Source: Albifimbria verrucaria | Lineage: Eukaryota > Ascomycota > Sordariomycetes > Hypocreales > Stachybotryaceae | Assembly: GCA_020081605.1 (NCBI GenBank) | Contig: JAHREC010000030.1 | Span: 1-64,000 of the forward strand | Length of the DNA stretch: 64,000 bases | Reading direction: 5' to 3' | In this document: piece after piece, positions 1 through 11,729 of the stretch | Layout of the letters: each line of letters begins with the position of its first letter | Numbering within the stretch: the first letter of the stretch is position 1 | Notes under the pieces: model-generated | Databases searched by the model: none | The model's input: the letters and a program-made list of their open reading frames with translations, nothing else | What the model was told of the DNA's origin: nothing | Translations under genes and position numbers: made by a program

Positions 1-1659
1 AGTATATAATAAATAAATAAATAAATAATTAATTATATATTTATTTATAAATATTATAATTTTAAATATTTATTAATAATTAATTTAAAATTTAATAAAA
101 AGTATTTATAAATAATTAATTTAAAACTTAATAATAAAATATTTTAAATAATATTTTAAATAATATTTTAATATTTAATATTTTTATTTTTATTATTAAT
201 TTAAAAATAAAATATAATTCTTTATTTATATTTAATTTAAATTTAATAATATAATATTATTTAAATTTAATTAATAAATAAAATATTTTTATAAAAAAAT
301 AATCCTTTTAAAAATATTAAAATATAATTTAATTTTATAATTAAATAAATTTATATATTTTATTTTATTAATATTTTATTAATATTATTTTTAAATAAAT
401 TATATAAATAATTATTTAATAAAAAATATTTAAAAATCCTTTTAATAAAGGTTTTATTTAATAAACTTTATAATATAAATATATTTAAAATAATTATTAA
501 TATATTTTTATAAAATAATAAGAATATTATATTTAATTAAATTAAATAAATATATATATTTATTTTTTATATTTTATATATTTAATTTTTTTATATAATA
601 TTAAATAATAATATTATAAAATATAAATAATATATATTATTTTTATTATATATTATTTAATTTTAATATTATTATATATTATTAATTATTTTAATAATTT
701 AATAAAAATATTTTAAAATATATTTTTTAGAATAATATTATATATATTTAAATAATATTATAATTATAATTAATTTTTATTATTAATTTTATAATTAAAT
801 TTATATTAAATTTCTTTTTAATAAATAATAATTAAATAATAAACTTTTTATTATTAAATAAATATAAATTTTTATTAAAATTATTAATATATTAATAATA
901 TTTTATTTTTATATTTAAAATTAAATAATTTAATATTTTATTATTTTATTATTTTTATATAAATTTCTATTATTTTTTAATTTTTTATTTAATTAAAATA
1001 TTTTTTAAAAATCTAATTTAAACTTTAATAAATTTTTAAAATTATTTTAAAAAATATTAAATATAAATATTATAAATTTTTTAATTATCTTTAAATAATT
1101 AAATTATTATTATAATATATTATATAAATAATATTAAATAATATATTAAATATTTAATTTATATATATTTAAGAAATTTTTATATATTTATAAATAAATA
1201 ATTAAATATTTAATATTTATAATAATTATATTAAATATAAAATATTATTTTTTATTTATAATTATTTAATAATTTAAATATAATAATTAATATTTTTAAT
1301 ATTTATTTTTATAAATTAATTATAATTTTAAATATAATTTAAAATCTTTATAATTAGAAATAATAAATAATAATTTTCTTATATATTATTAAAATTATAA
1401 TAATTTATATAAAAATAAATAAAATTTTAAATTAATTCTTTATTTAAAAATATTAAAAATATTTATATTTTAATTTATAATAAATAATATATTAATTTAT
1501 AAAATAATTTTTTTTTATAAATTAATAATATAATTTATTTATTTATATTTTAATAAAATCTTTATATTTTTAAAAATAAAATTAATTTTATATATTTATA
1601 ATTTTAATAATATTATTATTATATTAATTACTCTTTAAGGAGAGTTAAGTAGAGTTAGT

Positions 1660-1830
1660 ATAATTTATATTCTAAGATAGCTATATTTATATTATAAGAC
1701 TAAAGCTTATAGGCTTAGGGCTTTATTTATAAGCCCTTAAGCTAACTCTAGGGATTAATAATATTATATAACCTACTCTATAAATTACTTACTCTTTATT
1801 ATAGGATAAGCTATCTTAACTTTATAATAT
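1660..1830 (+). repeat. degenerate direct repeat, copy A
   Basis: This island shares a long aligned stretch with 2560-2730, offset by almost exactly 900 bp. Both contain TCTAAGATAGCTATATTTAT and ATAGGCTTAGGGCTTT, followed by a TTACTTAC-type segment. Copy A is the more AT-converted version. Confidence 0.75.
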
Positions 1831-2423
1831 TAAAGTTTTTTCTAATATAATAATATATATATATATTTAATATATATTATATTTTAAATATATAATAATT
1901 AAATATAATATTAAAAGTTTAATATAAAGATTTTATAAATATATAAGAAAAATATTATTAATAATATTATTATTTTTCTTTTAATATTTAATATAATAAT
2001 TTTTTTAATAAGAATAATAATATATTTTATTAAATGATATAAATTTATTTAAAAAATATTAATTAAAAAAATAATAATATAATAATATATTTAATAATAT
2101 TAAATAAAAGAATATATAATATTATAAAAATAAAAAATAAATAAAATATTAAATACTTTTTAAGAAATATATATAAATAAAATAATAATAAACTATAATT
2201 ATAAAATAATATAATAATATAATATTTAAATTATAAATTATAAATTTTAAATTTTAAATTATTAAATAAAATTGAAATATATAAATTATAATTATATTAT
2301 TAATATATTATATATAATAATATATTCTATTAATAAAATATTATAAAATTAAAATTTATAATAAATATAAAATATATTAATAAGAAAAGAATAATAATTA
2401 TAAAATTAAAATAATTTATTTTA

Positions 2424-2484
2424 TAGTATAAAGGTTACTTACCCTATATTCTATAATAAGTTACTTTAACTTTATAATATTAAT
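2424..2484 (+). repeat. partial third copy of the AT-block repeat
   Basis: AAGGTTACTTACCCTATATT and the following TTAACTTTATAATATTAA match the 3' part of copies A and B. Only this ~60 bp portion is recognisable. Confidence 0.55.
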
Positions 2485-2559
2485 ATATATATTATATTCT
2501 TAAAATATATATAACTTATTATACTCTTTATTATATATAGAAAGCTAGATATTAATTAT

Positions 2560-2730
2560 ATAAAATATACTCTAAGATAGCTATATTTATATTCTAAAAT
2601 TAAACGTTATAGGCTTAGGGCTTTGCTTATAAGCCTCCACGCTTATTAGAGTAAATAACTAATGTTATATACCCTACTCTACAGGTTACTTACCCTCTAT
2701 AATAGGGTAGATTCCCTTAGCTTCGTAATA
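2560..2730 (+). repeat. degenerate direct repeat, copy B
   Basis: This is the less mutated counterpart of 1660-1830. Where copy A reads CTATAAATTACTTACT, copy B reads CTACAGGTTACTTACC, so the differences are C-to-T and G-to-A toward copy A. It lies at the edge where base composition returns to normal. Confidence 0.75.
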
Positions 2731-3481
2731 AAATATTCTATTAAATTTTTATAATACTATAAGGAACTTATCCTACCTTCCTAATCTAGCGAAAATACTG
2801 GGTCAATATTAAAATCGTGGTAGGCATGGAGTAGAAACCTATTATATCTCGAATACCTCTCAGCCGCCTTTAGATTATCTCCTTATTTCACCAAACTATA
2901 ACCTGTTTCTTCTACTAGTCAAGGATAATATTGATTCAGCAAATTCGGTACTTTCTCTCCTCTTGCATGTGGTGAAACCTAAAAGCTTTTTATTTGTCGG
3001 GCGATGTTAGTTCAGGCCGATATCAGGGTGGTTCAGAATAATCCTGCTCGTCAATCGAGTGCCCTGAGTATTACCGAAGTCGACTTAGACTGCTTGAATT
3101 TGAATGGCTCGGAGGTCCTTGGAATATTCATTTTTCTCGACCCTCCAGTGCCAAGGTCAGTTTTGTCAGTCCTTCAACCGTGCGTGGCCGTTACATTAGG
3201 GTGGACCAAAATTGCCGTCAACCGACCAAGTCACTATCCTCGCCCTAGACCTGCCAAGAACAAAGCCTCTTTGTGATGAGTGAGTATGGGCGGGCTCCGA
3301 ACCAGGCGTGGACTCTTACTGCTGCGGTGAAAGGAAGCTGAGAAAGAGCAACAAATGAAGACTTGCTTGGCGGTGGCATGGTTGCTAATAAGTAGCTCCG
3401 ACTGGGAACTTGGCAGTATGAGGCGTTCGAAAATCCCTTGGCAATTATCTTAGTTTGGTCCGTTAAATGGTTAGGAAACCA

Positions 3482-3487
3482 CACGTG
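3482..3487. promoter_or_regulatory. CACGTG E-box, possible NUC-1/Pho4 site
   Basis: A perfect CACGTG about 870 bp upstream of the symporter start codon. In yeast and Neurospora the bHLH regulators Pho4 and NUC-1 bind this core at phosphate-starvation genes, including the orthologous Neurospora pho-4. The same hexamer occurs several more times in this window away from such genes, so binding is inference. Confidence 0.35.
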
Positions 3488-3575
3488 TAAGTGAAGTTGT
3501 GCTGATTGGGTCGCGGCCCGTCGCTTGGCACCGCTTGGCGATGTTCACAGTTCGACACATAAGCTTTACATGGCC

Positions 3576-3581
3576 CACGTG
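3576..3581. promoter_or_regulatory. second CACGTG E-box, possible NUC-1/Pho4 site
   Basis: A second CACGTG 94 bp downstream of the first and about 775 bp before the symporter start codon. Paired sites are typical of phosphate-regulated promoters, but this rests on the motif and the identity of the gene only. Confidence 0.35.
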
Positions 3582-4354
3582 CTCTCCTCGGCGTTGAATG
3601 CCAACTTCATCGTCTCACCGAGGTGACGGCAGGATAATCCATTTCAGGCGAGCCGTCACCAACATTTGGGGATCTTAATCCTACACCATCTATTGGTGGA
3701 TCCATGCTCGGTGCGTGCCAATGGCTTCCAGAAAGAGCTGCACCATTCAGCAGTTGACGCATCCTCACATGCTCATTCACGAACCCCTGATTCATATGGT
3801 GCCTTGCACTATGGAGGCGGCCCTCTCGTGCAGGAACTGCCCCACGCACTCACATTTAGCAAAGCCATCGGACGTCTTTGATTGGGTTTTACACATACGC
3901 TTAAATCCAAGGTTCTTTGCCCAGACTCATCCTTGTCCGTCTATCGCCGCTGGGTGGGTAAGGGAAGCAGAATGTGGGTGGGTAAGGTGAGAACAAATCA
4001 GAAGGGCTAGGGGACAAGCTATGAAGGGCCGGGAAAGGCGAATATCCACATGATATCCTCGCAGGTGTCCTCTCCCAGGTCTATCACATCAGTCATTCGG
4101 CCTCGGCGATGTAGGACAAGACGGGAAAGTGGGCAACAGAAGCCAAGAAGCTGACTTCCAAGCTGATGTAGCCTACAACGGTGTTCTTGGCTCAATAGGC
4201 TTGCCCTCGGGATTATAAGACCCTGAGCCCTTCCTCTCTCTCACCTTTGCCTATCACTACTCGAGCTCAGAGTTCAAGGAGTTTTCCGCCCAAGTCAGGA
4301 CAAGGAGACAGCGTCATTTACAATTATAGCGAAAAAATTACATTGTCGTTGACG

Positions 4355-6286
4355 ATGCCTCTCCATAAGCTCGACTACATCCTCGCCCTGGGCACCATCT
4401 TTGCATTTCTCGACGCGTGGAATATTGGTTCGTAACAGCAATACCCTTCTTGCGATGTTGATGTGGCATCGATTGAAGCTGACCATGTTCAATAGGTGCC
4501 AATGATGTGGCCAACTCATGGACCACCTCGGTCTCTTCTCGATCTATTAGCTACATCCAGGCTATGGCCGCCGGCTCGGTTCTCGAATTTGCTGGCGCCG
4601 TCGGTGTTGGCAACCGTGTTGCCGATACAATTCGAACCAAGGTTGTTGACGTTGACATGTTCTCTGATAACCCTGGCCTGCTGATGCTCGGTATGCTTTG
4701 TGCCGTTACTGCATCGTCTATCTGGCTCACCATCTGCACCAAACTCGCACTTCCCGTCTCCACCACTCATTCTATTATGGGCGGTGTCATTGGCATGGGT
4801 GTCGCCATCGTTGGTGCAAACAATGTCATTTGGGCTGATTTCAGCTCTGGTGAGATCAGTTCTGGTGTCGTCTCCGTCTTCCTTGCCTGGATCATCGCCC
4901 CTGGTCTATCAGCGGCCTTTGCCATCATAATTTTCCTCACCACCAAATACGCTGTCTTGATCAGGAGAAACCCCATCATGAAGGGCCTTATGCTTACTCC
5001 CATTTACTTCGGTATCACTGCGTCACTCTTGACTATGCTCGTGGTGTGGAAGGGTGGTATGATCAAGATCAGTTTCAGTGACGCCGAGACTGCCGGTCTG
5101 ATTGTCGGCGTCGGCGCTGGTTGGGCTCTGCTCATTGCAGTTACTCTGGTGCCTTGGATGTACCGCATTGTCGCTAAAGATGACTGGGAGCTACGCTGGT
5201 ACCATATTCCTTTGGGACTTATGCTCCTGCGTCGTCCTGAACCCCCTGCCCAGCCAGAAGGTGCAAAGGGTGGCATTCGTGACTTCTACGCTGGCCATCT
5301 CACTCGGGAAGAGCTTGATGCCCTTCGTGCTCGTCCTCGGGATGTTGAAGCCGTCAGCGACTCCAGCAAAGGCCAAGAGGAAGCAAAAGATGGCTCTACT
5401 GGAGATGTAGCATCAGAAGGCCCTGTCGATCCTGTCTTCCCCGAAGAGCCTAAAATTGTTGGACCTCGTCCAGAAGGTCCCTGGCACAGCGGCCCAGTGA
5501 TCTTCTGGTTTGTCAAGTGGATTTTCCTGCGTGGTGTTGATGCCGACATTGTCAATCTACAGCACAAGCGCACTGCTCTCAGCGGAGACCTTGCCGCTAT
5601 TCACGCGCATGTTCCTCACTATGATAACAAGACTGAATACCTCTACACATTTATCCAGGTCATGACCGCCTGCACCGCCTCTTTCACTCACGGTGCCAAT
5701 GACGTTGCCAATGCCATCGCTCCCTATGCCACTATTTACCAGATCTGGCGGACTGGCACTCTCGCCGGCAGCAAGTCAGATGTCCCTATCTGGATTCTGT
5801 GTGTTTTATCTTTACCGCCCCAGTGCTGATTACTTTGCTCTAACATAACTTCAGGTGCTTTGGCGGTGCCGGCATTGCCCTGGGTATTTGGACATACGGT
5901 TACAACATCATGAAGGCGTTGGGCAACCGCTTAACCTTGCACTCTCCCTCGCGAGGTTTTGCTATGGAACTTGGCAGCGCCGTCACCATCATTTTGGCCA
6001 CCCAATTGAGTAAGTCTTCATTCTCTTTCAATGTATATCTTTGACTTGACCGAACCAATGCTGACTATGGTATACAGAGCTTCCTGTGTCAACTACCCAG
6101 TGCATTACCGGTGCCACTGTCGGTGTAGGTCTATGCTCTGGAACCTGGAGATCCATCAACTGGCGTATGGTTGCTTGGGTTTATATGGGCTGGATTGTCA
6201 CCCTACCAGTCGCCGGCATCATGTCTGGCTGCCTCGCCGGCATCATCATCAACGCACCTCGCTGGGGTTATGATGGTTACATGTGA
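4355..6286 (+). CDS. pho-4: Na+/phosphate symporter, PHO4 (PiT/SLC20) family
   Basis: High-affinity sodium-coupled phosphate uptake at the plasma membrane, by family. Four exons (4355-4427, 4496-5798, 5855-6009, 6078-6286) join without a frame break to 579 aa, close to Neurospora PHO-4. Both halves of the inverted repeat carry the family signature: GANDVANSW spans the first splice junction, and HGANDVANAIAPYATIY lies near residue 420. Many hydrophobic segments flank a hydrophilic, acidic, Pro-rich loop at about residues 235-350, as in fungal PiT transporters. The start is the ATG giving MPLHKLDYILALGTIFAFL. Two upstream CACGTG sites suggest phosphate-starvation control. This is one of five genes here with an intact frame. 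Confidence 0.95.
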
Positions 6287-6974
6287 TTTTAGGCATCTGA
6301 ACTGAGCCCCGCCTTCGTTTTGAACATCAGCTAGGAGGATTCCGCTATGTGCTATTAAGTCATTCTTTTCGTTGATAGACATTTTATACCATTTAATTTT
6401 GTGATGTTCCTTCATCCCATCTCATGTTATGTAAGGCAGGTGGATAAGTAGCACCAAAGTCACAGTCTCATCACATGCCTCATCCTTTCTTATGGCAGCA
6501 ACGACCAAGTCGGAAAGGCGAAAGATAAAATTGATGAAGTGGTGGATACCGTAGAAGTTCGAATACACATGAATAAGTTCTTTATGCATAGTCCTGGTCA
6601 TTGGCTTCCACTCTTGAATTTCCTGTGTCCCTGGGATGTTCCAATCAGCGGAGGTGTGTAAGTGGTATCAGGTTTACTTATCCTATTTCACATGGGATGA
6701 AGGCGGTAGCCCGCAAAAAATCATCCTCACCGCCTAAGTGCCAAGATCTGGCAGAATCCCCACTAGTCACAAAATGCCACCTCGTCTGCCCAATAGTATG
6801 CGACCGACTAAGAAAGCTCCAATGGCTCTAAAAAAAAAAAAAAAAAAACCCCATAGGCCTTCTTACTTGGATACATAGCCATAGGCAGACTTTGACTTAA
6901 CAGCCAAAGCCACATTATATCGCAACCTGATTATTGTTGAACTAAGGGTCGAGAGCCCCGCGGTAGCAGATCTC
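6287..6974. other. intergenic region with a 19-A tract
   Basis: The 3' flank of the symporter and 5' flank of ERB1. It contains an uninterrupted A run at 6830-6848, 126 bp before the ERB1 ATG, possibly a nucleosome-excluding promoter element. No gene seen. Confidence 0.55.
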
Positions 6975-9324
6975 ATGGCTTCTCGAACTGCATTGCGAAA
7001 GCGAAAGGAAATTCCCGAATCTCCTCCATCTGACAATTCGTTTGGCGGGGCATCTTTGGATGGAATTCTTTCCCAGAGCGATGATGACTCCGAATTCGAT
7101 GGCAGTGATGCTGAGCACGATTCTAACTCAGGTGATGAGGATACTCAACTAGTTCAGGCTGATCAACACAAACGGCTTAGTAGGACGAGTACTTTAGTGG
7201 ACTCGACTGGCACCGATGGTCATGATGGCGATAGCGACACCGACGAAGAGGACGACGAAGAGGACGACGAAGATGAAGAGTTGAATTACAAGGTTACCGT
7301 CGATGCCAATGGAAATGAGCGCTTCGAATACGCAGAAATCGATCCAGTATACGACAGTGACGACACGGATGCCCAAGAAGGCGAGAATACCATTGGCAAC
7401 ATCCCTCTCTCTTTCTATGATTCTTACCCCCATATCGGTTATGATATCAATGGCAAGAAAATTATGCGCCCCGCTACTGGTGATGCTTTGGATGCGCTCC
7501 TGGATAGCATTGAAATTCCTCAAGGCTGGACTGGTCTGACAGATCCTCAGACCGGCAAACCTCTCGAGCTTAGCAGAGAGGAATTGCAGCTCTTGCGTCG
7601 TCTTCAGGTATCAGAGATACCCGAAGAAGGCTACGATCCCTATCCTGTAAGGAAGAATCGATTTTATATGCTTGGAAAGACATTGCTAATAAGGCATATA
7701 GGATATGGTTCCTTACTTCACTAGTATTGAGGAGACAATGCCTCTCAGTGCTGCCCCGAACCAAAGCGACGATTTGTACCCTCAAAGCATGAGGCTAAGC
7801 GTGTAGCCAAGCTCGTGCGCGCTATTAGAGAGGAAGGATCCTGCCTTACAAGCCTCCCGCAGACCGTGAAGTGGAGGAGGAGGGCGAGAGCGAGACATAT
7901 TACGATATCTGGGCCAATGAAGAGCCCCAGGACCGTCATATCATGAATGTTCCCGCACCAAAATTGGCGCCTCCTGGTTATGACTTGAGCTACAACCCAC
8001 CACCAGAGTATCTTCCCACCGCTGAGGAGAAGGAGGCATGGGAGAAGGCTGATCCTGAGGATCGAGAGAAAGATTACCTCCCTGCGCAATTTGGCGCCCT
8101 CCGTAAGGTCCCTGCTTATGGGGAATTTGTCAAGGAAAGATTTGAAAGATGTCTCGATCTGTATCTGGCGCCAAGAGTACGGAAGAGCAAGCTCAACATC
8201 GACCCCAACTCTTTGCTGCCTAAGCTACCCCGACCTGAGGATCTGAAGCCGTTCCCCACTGTATGCCAAACGATCTTTAGAGGCCACGAGGGCGAGTCCG
8301 AACAGTCAGCTTCAGCCCCGATGGAGATTGGATTGCATCTGGCGGTGATGATGGAACCGTGCGAGTTTGGTCGCTCAATGGACATCAAGAATGGCAGGTT
8401 AAACTAAGCTCCGAAGAAGCAGTAAACTCGGTGAGATGGCGGCCTAACAAGGAGACATTGATTCTTGCCGCTGCGGTTGGTGAAGACCTGTTCTTCATTG
8501 CCCCCTCTGGGCAGCGAGATAATGGACATGGCGCAGCGGGAGATTCTCGATGCCGGCTTCGGTTATGCCACGAACGGTGTCCAAACCTCGACCGCGAATG
8601 GTGTCAAAAGGAACCTCCTGCAAAATGGGCCCGACCGGACAGCAAGCTAGTCGCTGCCGGTGTTCTACTGAAGGCAACGGCTGGGACGACAATCAAAACC
8701 ATTAGTTGGCACAGACGTGGGGATTTTCTCTGTTCCGTTTCGCCAACTGGACAGAGGAGTTCTGTCATTATCCACACACTTTCGAAGCACCTGAGCCAAG
8801 TCCCGTTCCGTCGACTGCCAGGCCTTGCACAGACGGCTCACTTCCACCCATCGCGACCCCTATTCTTTGTTGCCACCCAGCGCATGATCCGCTGTTATGA
8901 CTTGCAGAGACAGGAACTTGTTAAAGTTGTCCAGCCTGGTGCTCGCTGGATTTCTAGCTTCGATATTCACCCAGGAGGTGACAATCTTATCGTCGGTTCC
9001 TACGATCGTCGTCTGCTGTGGCACGACCTTGATCTATCCTCCCGACCATACAAAACAATGCGTTTCCATGCTGAGGCCATCAGAGCTGTCAAGTATCACC
9101 GGGGTTTGCCACTATTTGCGGATGCTAGCGACGATGGGTCTCTACAAATCTTCCATGGCAAGGTGGTCAACGATCTGATGGAGAATGCAACCATTGTGCC
9201 GGTGAAGATGCTCAAGGGTCATAAGGTGGTTGATAAACTTGGTGTTATGGATCTTGACTGGCATCCACGTCATCCCTGGTGCCTCAGCGCTGGTGCAGAC
9301 GGAACTTGTAGGCTGTGGGCGTAA
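6975..9324 (+). CDS. erb1: ribosome biogenesis protein ERB1 (BOP1 family)
   Basis: Nucleolar scaffold of the NOP7 (PeBoW) complex, required for 27S pre-rRNA processing and 60S maturation. One intron (7647-7701) follows an acidic N-terminus rich in DDEEDDE runs. Next come a BOP1NT domain (YDPYPDMVPYF across the splice; [21 protein letters not shown]) and C-terminal WD40 repeats ending [12 protein letters not shown]. Restored length is about 766 aa, near the family norm. The frame is broken near 7758, 7832, 8293, 8503 and 8608; all but the C-run at 8503 are repaired by one added base (8503 needs two). Strong family identity on both sides of each break argues for sequence error rather than a pseudogene, since the gene is essential. 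Confidence 0.93.
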
Positions 9325-9584
9325 GGCGCCGGCAAGGCATGTATGCTATCGTCCAATATCGACAATTACACAACTTGTTTACAATTTCATGGCGTTTTGG
9401 GAAAAGAAAAGCAGGGAACTCCAGGAATGTGGCACATTTCGCTTGAAGAGTGGCTTTGGTCTAGTAGTATACTTGTGTTTATAGCTTCATTTCCACAATG
9501 TAAACAAAGCCATAAGTGCAATCCTTAACATGGCATGATGTTATCTAATTTCATTAGGTCCGGCCTGCCCCTTCCGCCCTAAAT

Positions 9585-10919
9585 TCATGACCGTTGAAAG
9601 AGAGTCAGGTCTACCGCGGCGGCCATAGCCTGGTACCCATCAGCATTTAGATGCAAGTGATCTCCGGTATCGTAGCGTTCCAGTAGTCTATCGGGCTGTG
9701 CTGGGTCCCGCACAGCTGCATCAAAGTCAATAACAGCATCGAACTTGCCATTCTTCCTGATCCACTCGTTTACTCTCTGCCTGGTCTGTTCACGGCTCGG
9801 ATCTCCATACGTTTGGCCAGGCCCGGTCATAGGGGTTATAGTACCCCAAATACAGCGATGCCATGTCTTTGGAGCCGAATAATTATTTGTTCGTATGCCT
9901 GGATGAGACGATCGCCCACACGACGCTGACTAGCCGAGTCAGTGGGAGCCGTGCCAATATCGTTCACACCTTCGAAAACCACCGCAAAGCATACACCTGC
10001 ATGCGCAACGACGTCTCTGTCGATGCGCCCAAGAGCGTTTGGTCCGAGCCCGTCAGCAAGAATACGATTTCCACCTGCGGCAACATTCAGAATTGCGATG
10101 TTATCTAAAGAGGATGTGTTTTGAAGGCGAGCCAGGAGTTGGTCAGGCCAACGGTTGTTACCATTCACCGTCGATCCTCGGCCGTCCGTGATAGAGTCGC
10201 CTACAAAGGCAATGGTGGAGGCGCTCGCGTCCAGCTGAGCCTCGACAGAGTTGATAAAGTACCAATGGTCGGCGGAAGCTGCGCCTTCCAAATCAGCACT
10301 GCTGACGTGATTACCTGAAATGAAGTATGAGGTAGTACGGCTTCCCGGGTGAGAGGTAATGGAATTGGTTGTTTGCCCCGTCTGAAGGTAGATGCTCACG
10401 CTTAGCAGCGACTGCGCCGAGACAGGAAACCGAATCGTGTCGGAAAAGACGGAGGCGCCATTGGGGATGATAATTGACTCAGATCCGGAGAACGTCAACT
10501 TCTTCACGGTATCAGCCTGAACAGAACGGATACCCGCGGTTTGGTTTGATGGGAGGGCCAATGTCACAGCAGTGATCGGGAGGTCAGAGCCACCGAAGGC
10601 GTTGCTGATCTGCAACCGGAGGTTCTCGGCATCTAGCGAGACTTTGATAGTCTGCCTGATCGTGGCATTCTCGAAGACAACGCCAGTCTTATTCTAAGAA
10701 ACTGATTAGTTTATTCCTAGGTGGCATTAAGCCTCGTTTAACCCATGTCACTTACAAAGGGAGCTGGTGGTAGATTGGCTGGTTCGGTCAATTGAGGCAT
10801 CGACCCCATATGGTTACCCATTCCCTCCCGCAACTCGACCGTGCTCCCACGCCTGGGTAAAAGGTAGAGAGCGTCGCAAGGACAGTGACCGCTGAGGTCA
10901 CGATGCCTATTGAATACAT
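9585..10919 (-). CDS. secreted SGNH/GDSL-type esterase or lipase
   Basis: Two exons (10919-10756 and 10693-9585), about 424 aa restored. The N-terminus has a signal peptide (MYSIGIVTSAVTVLATLST). All SGNH blocks are visible: FVGDSITDGRGS carries the nucleophile Ser, AAGGNRIL the Gly, VFEGVNDIGT the Asn, and DHLHLNADGY the Asp/His pair. The order and the long N-terminal beta-rich region match fungal secreted GDSL hydrolases; the substrate cannot be read from sequence. Frame breaks near 9840 and 10811 are each one missing base, the latter in a G run just after the signal peptide. It is convergent with ERB1, 260 bp away. Extracellular ester hydrolysis is inferred. Confidence 0.88.
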
Positions 10920-11729
10920 AATTGTTAGTTAAAAGCCCTGTACCAGTAGCTACGTCGAGTCGTCGTTGGTAGTCACCTCAATTCTGGGACCCCGACCTTC
11001 TTAAGATTCAAGGCCCCCTTCCCCTCCCCTAATGCATCAGTGTGGTACATAGTAACAGCAAATGGCCGGGCCAACGGATCTTCAGTTTCCGCTGATCAAG
11101 ATGCCCTACTACCCTGGCGCACGAATGGCGGGAACGGATTCTAGTTTGAGTAAATGAGGTGGAACGGGCAGCAACCTAAGGCCGTATAGCCGGCAGAGGC
11201 TAAATTGAATTTCGGCATAAAGAGATTCGAAGCAAGAGTTGGGGATTTGGAGAAGTCAGTTTCTCCAAATCCCCAAAACATCATAAATATGTTCTTACAG
11301 GGATGAGTTATGTTCTCGCTTTCTAGTTGTCGCCCACCAAGTAGCTTGTGATTATCCGGGTCCAAGTTGTGAAATAAGGCTAAATACTACGCCACTGCTG
11401 TGAGAAAGTCGGCATGGCAGTATACTGAATTATTCAACGCAACAATAGAAAACCTCAGTTACTTTCACAACTACTAGCAGTGGCAGAAGGACGGATCTTG
11501 AGGTGAAGAAAATGAGAAAAACAAGACATTTAACCTTTAGCAAGTATCATTAACTACCAGTGTCGTCAATCGTGAGTGCAAGCATCCCCTTTCCTGTTGT
11601 GCCACAACACCATCCTTCACTCTCGTACTTTTCCCAAACGTACAATGCCAGAATACATAGCTCGGTGGAGTATTGCCTTATCCGAGTCGGTCGAATGATT
11701 TCTGACGGAACGAAACAAAACCAAAGCTA
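10920..11729. other. intergenic region containing an inverted repeat
   Basis: Promoter side of the hydrolase gene and 3' side of the Ish1/Msc1 gene. Apart from the inverted repeat at 11239-11276 I see no gene or RNA here. Confidence 0.5.
11239..11276. repeat. perfect 16-bp inverted repeat with 6-nt loop
   Basis: The arms TTGGGGATTTGGAGAA and TTCTCCAAATCCCCAA are exact reverse complements around GTCAGT. It lies about 320 bp upstream of the secreted hydrolase gene and about 450 bp beyond the stop of the Ish1 gene. It could form a hairpin in RNA or DNA, or be a dimeric protein-binding site or a MITE remnant. No flanking target duplication is obvious. Confidence 0.8.

Larger units (their letters stand above)
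1..2760. repeat. AT-rich, RIP-like degenerate repeat block
   Basis: The first ~1.6 kb is almost entirely A and T, with only scattered C or G. G+C rises in islands at about 1630-1830 and 2420-2480, then climbs to normal values by about 2.8 kb. No open frame or transposase motif survives. Three islands are degenerate copies of one sequence, annotated separately, whose differences are mostly C/T and G/A transitions. That is the expected footprint of repeat-induced point mutation (RIP) in ascomycetes. The block continues beyond the window's left edge. A centromere-like AT isochore is the main alternative. Confidence 0.85.
2761..4354. other. intergenic region upstream of the phosphate symporter gene
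   Basis: About 1.6 kb of normal composition between the AT block and the first gene. It holds short open frames on both strands, the longest about 90 codons at 3004-3276. None has a recognisable domain or convincing splice structure. Two CACGTG sites lie here. I see no gene. Confidence 0.6.

Noticed and set aside
1..2760. Mitochondrial DNA insertion as the source of the AT block
   Set aside because: No mitochondrial gene, tRNA or open frame is recognisable, and the internal repeats show graded transitions instead.
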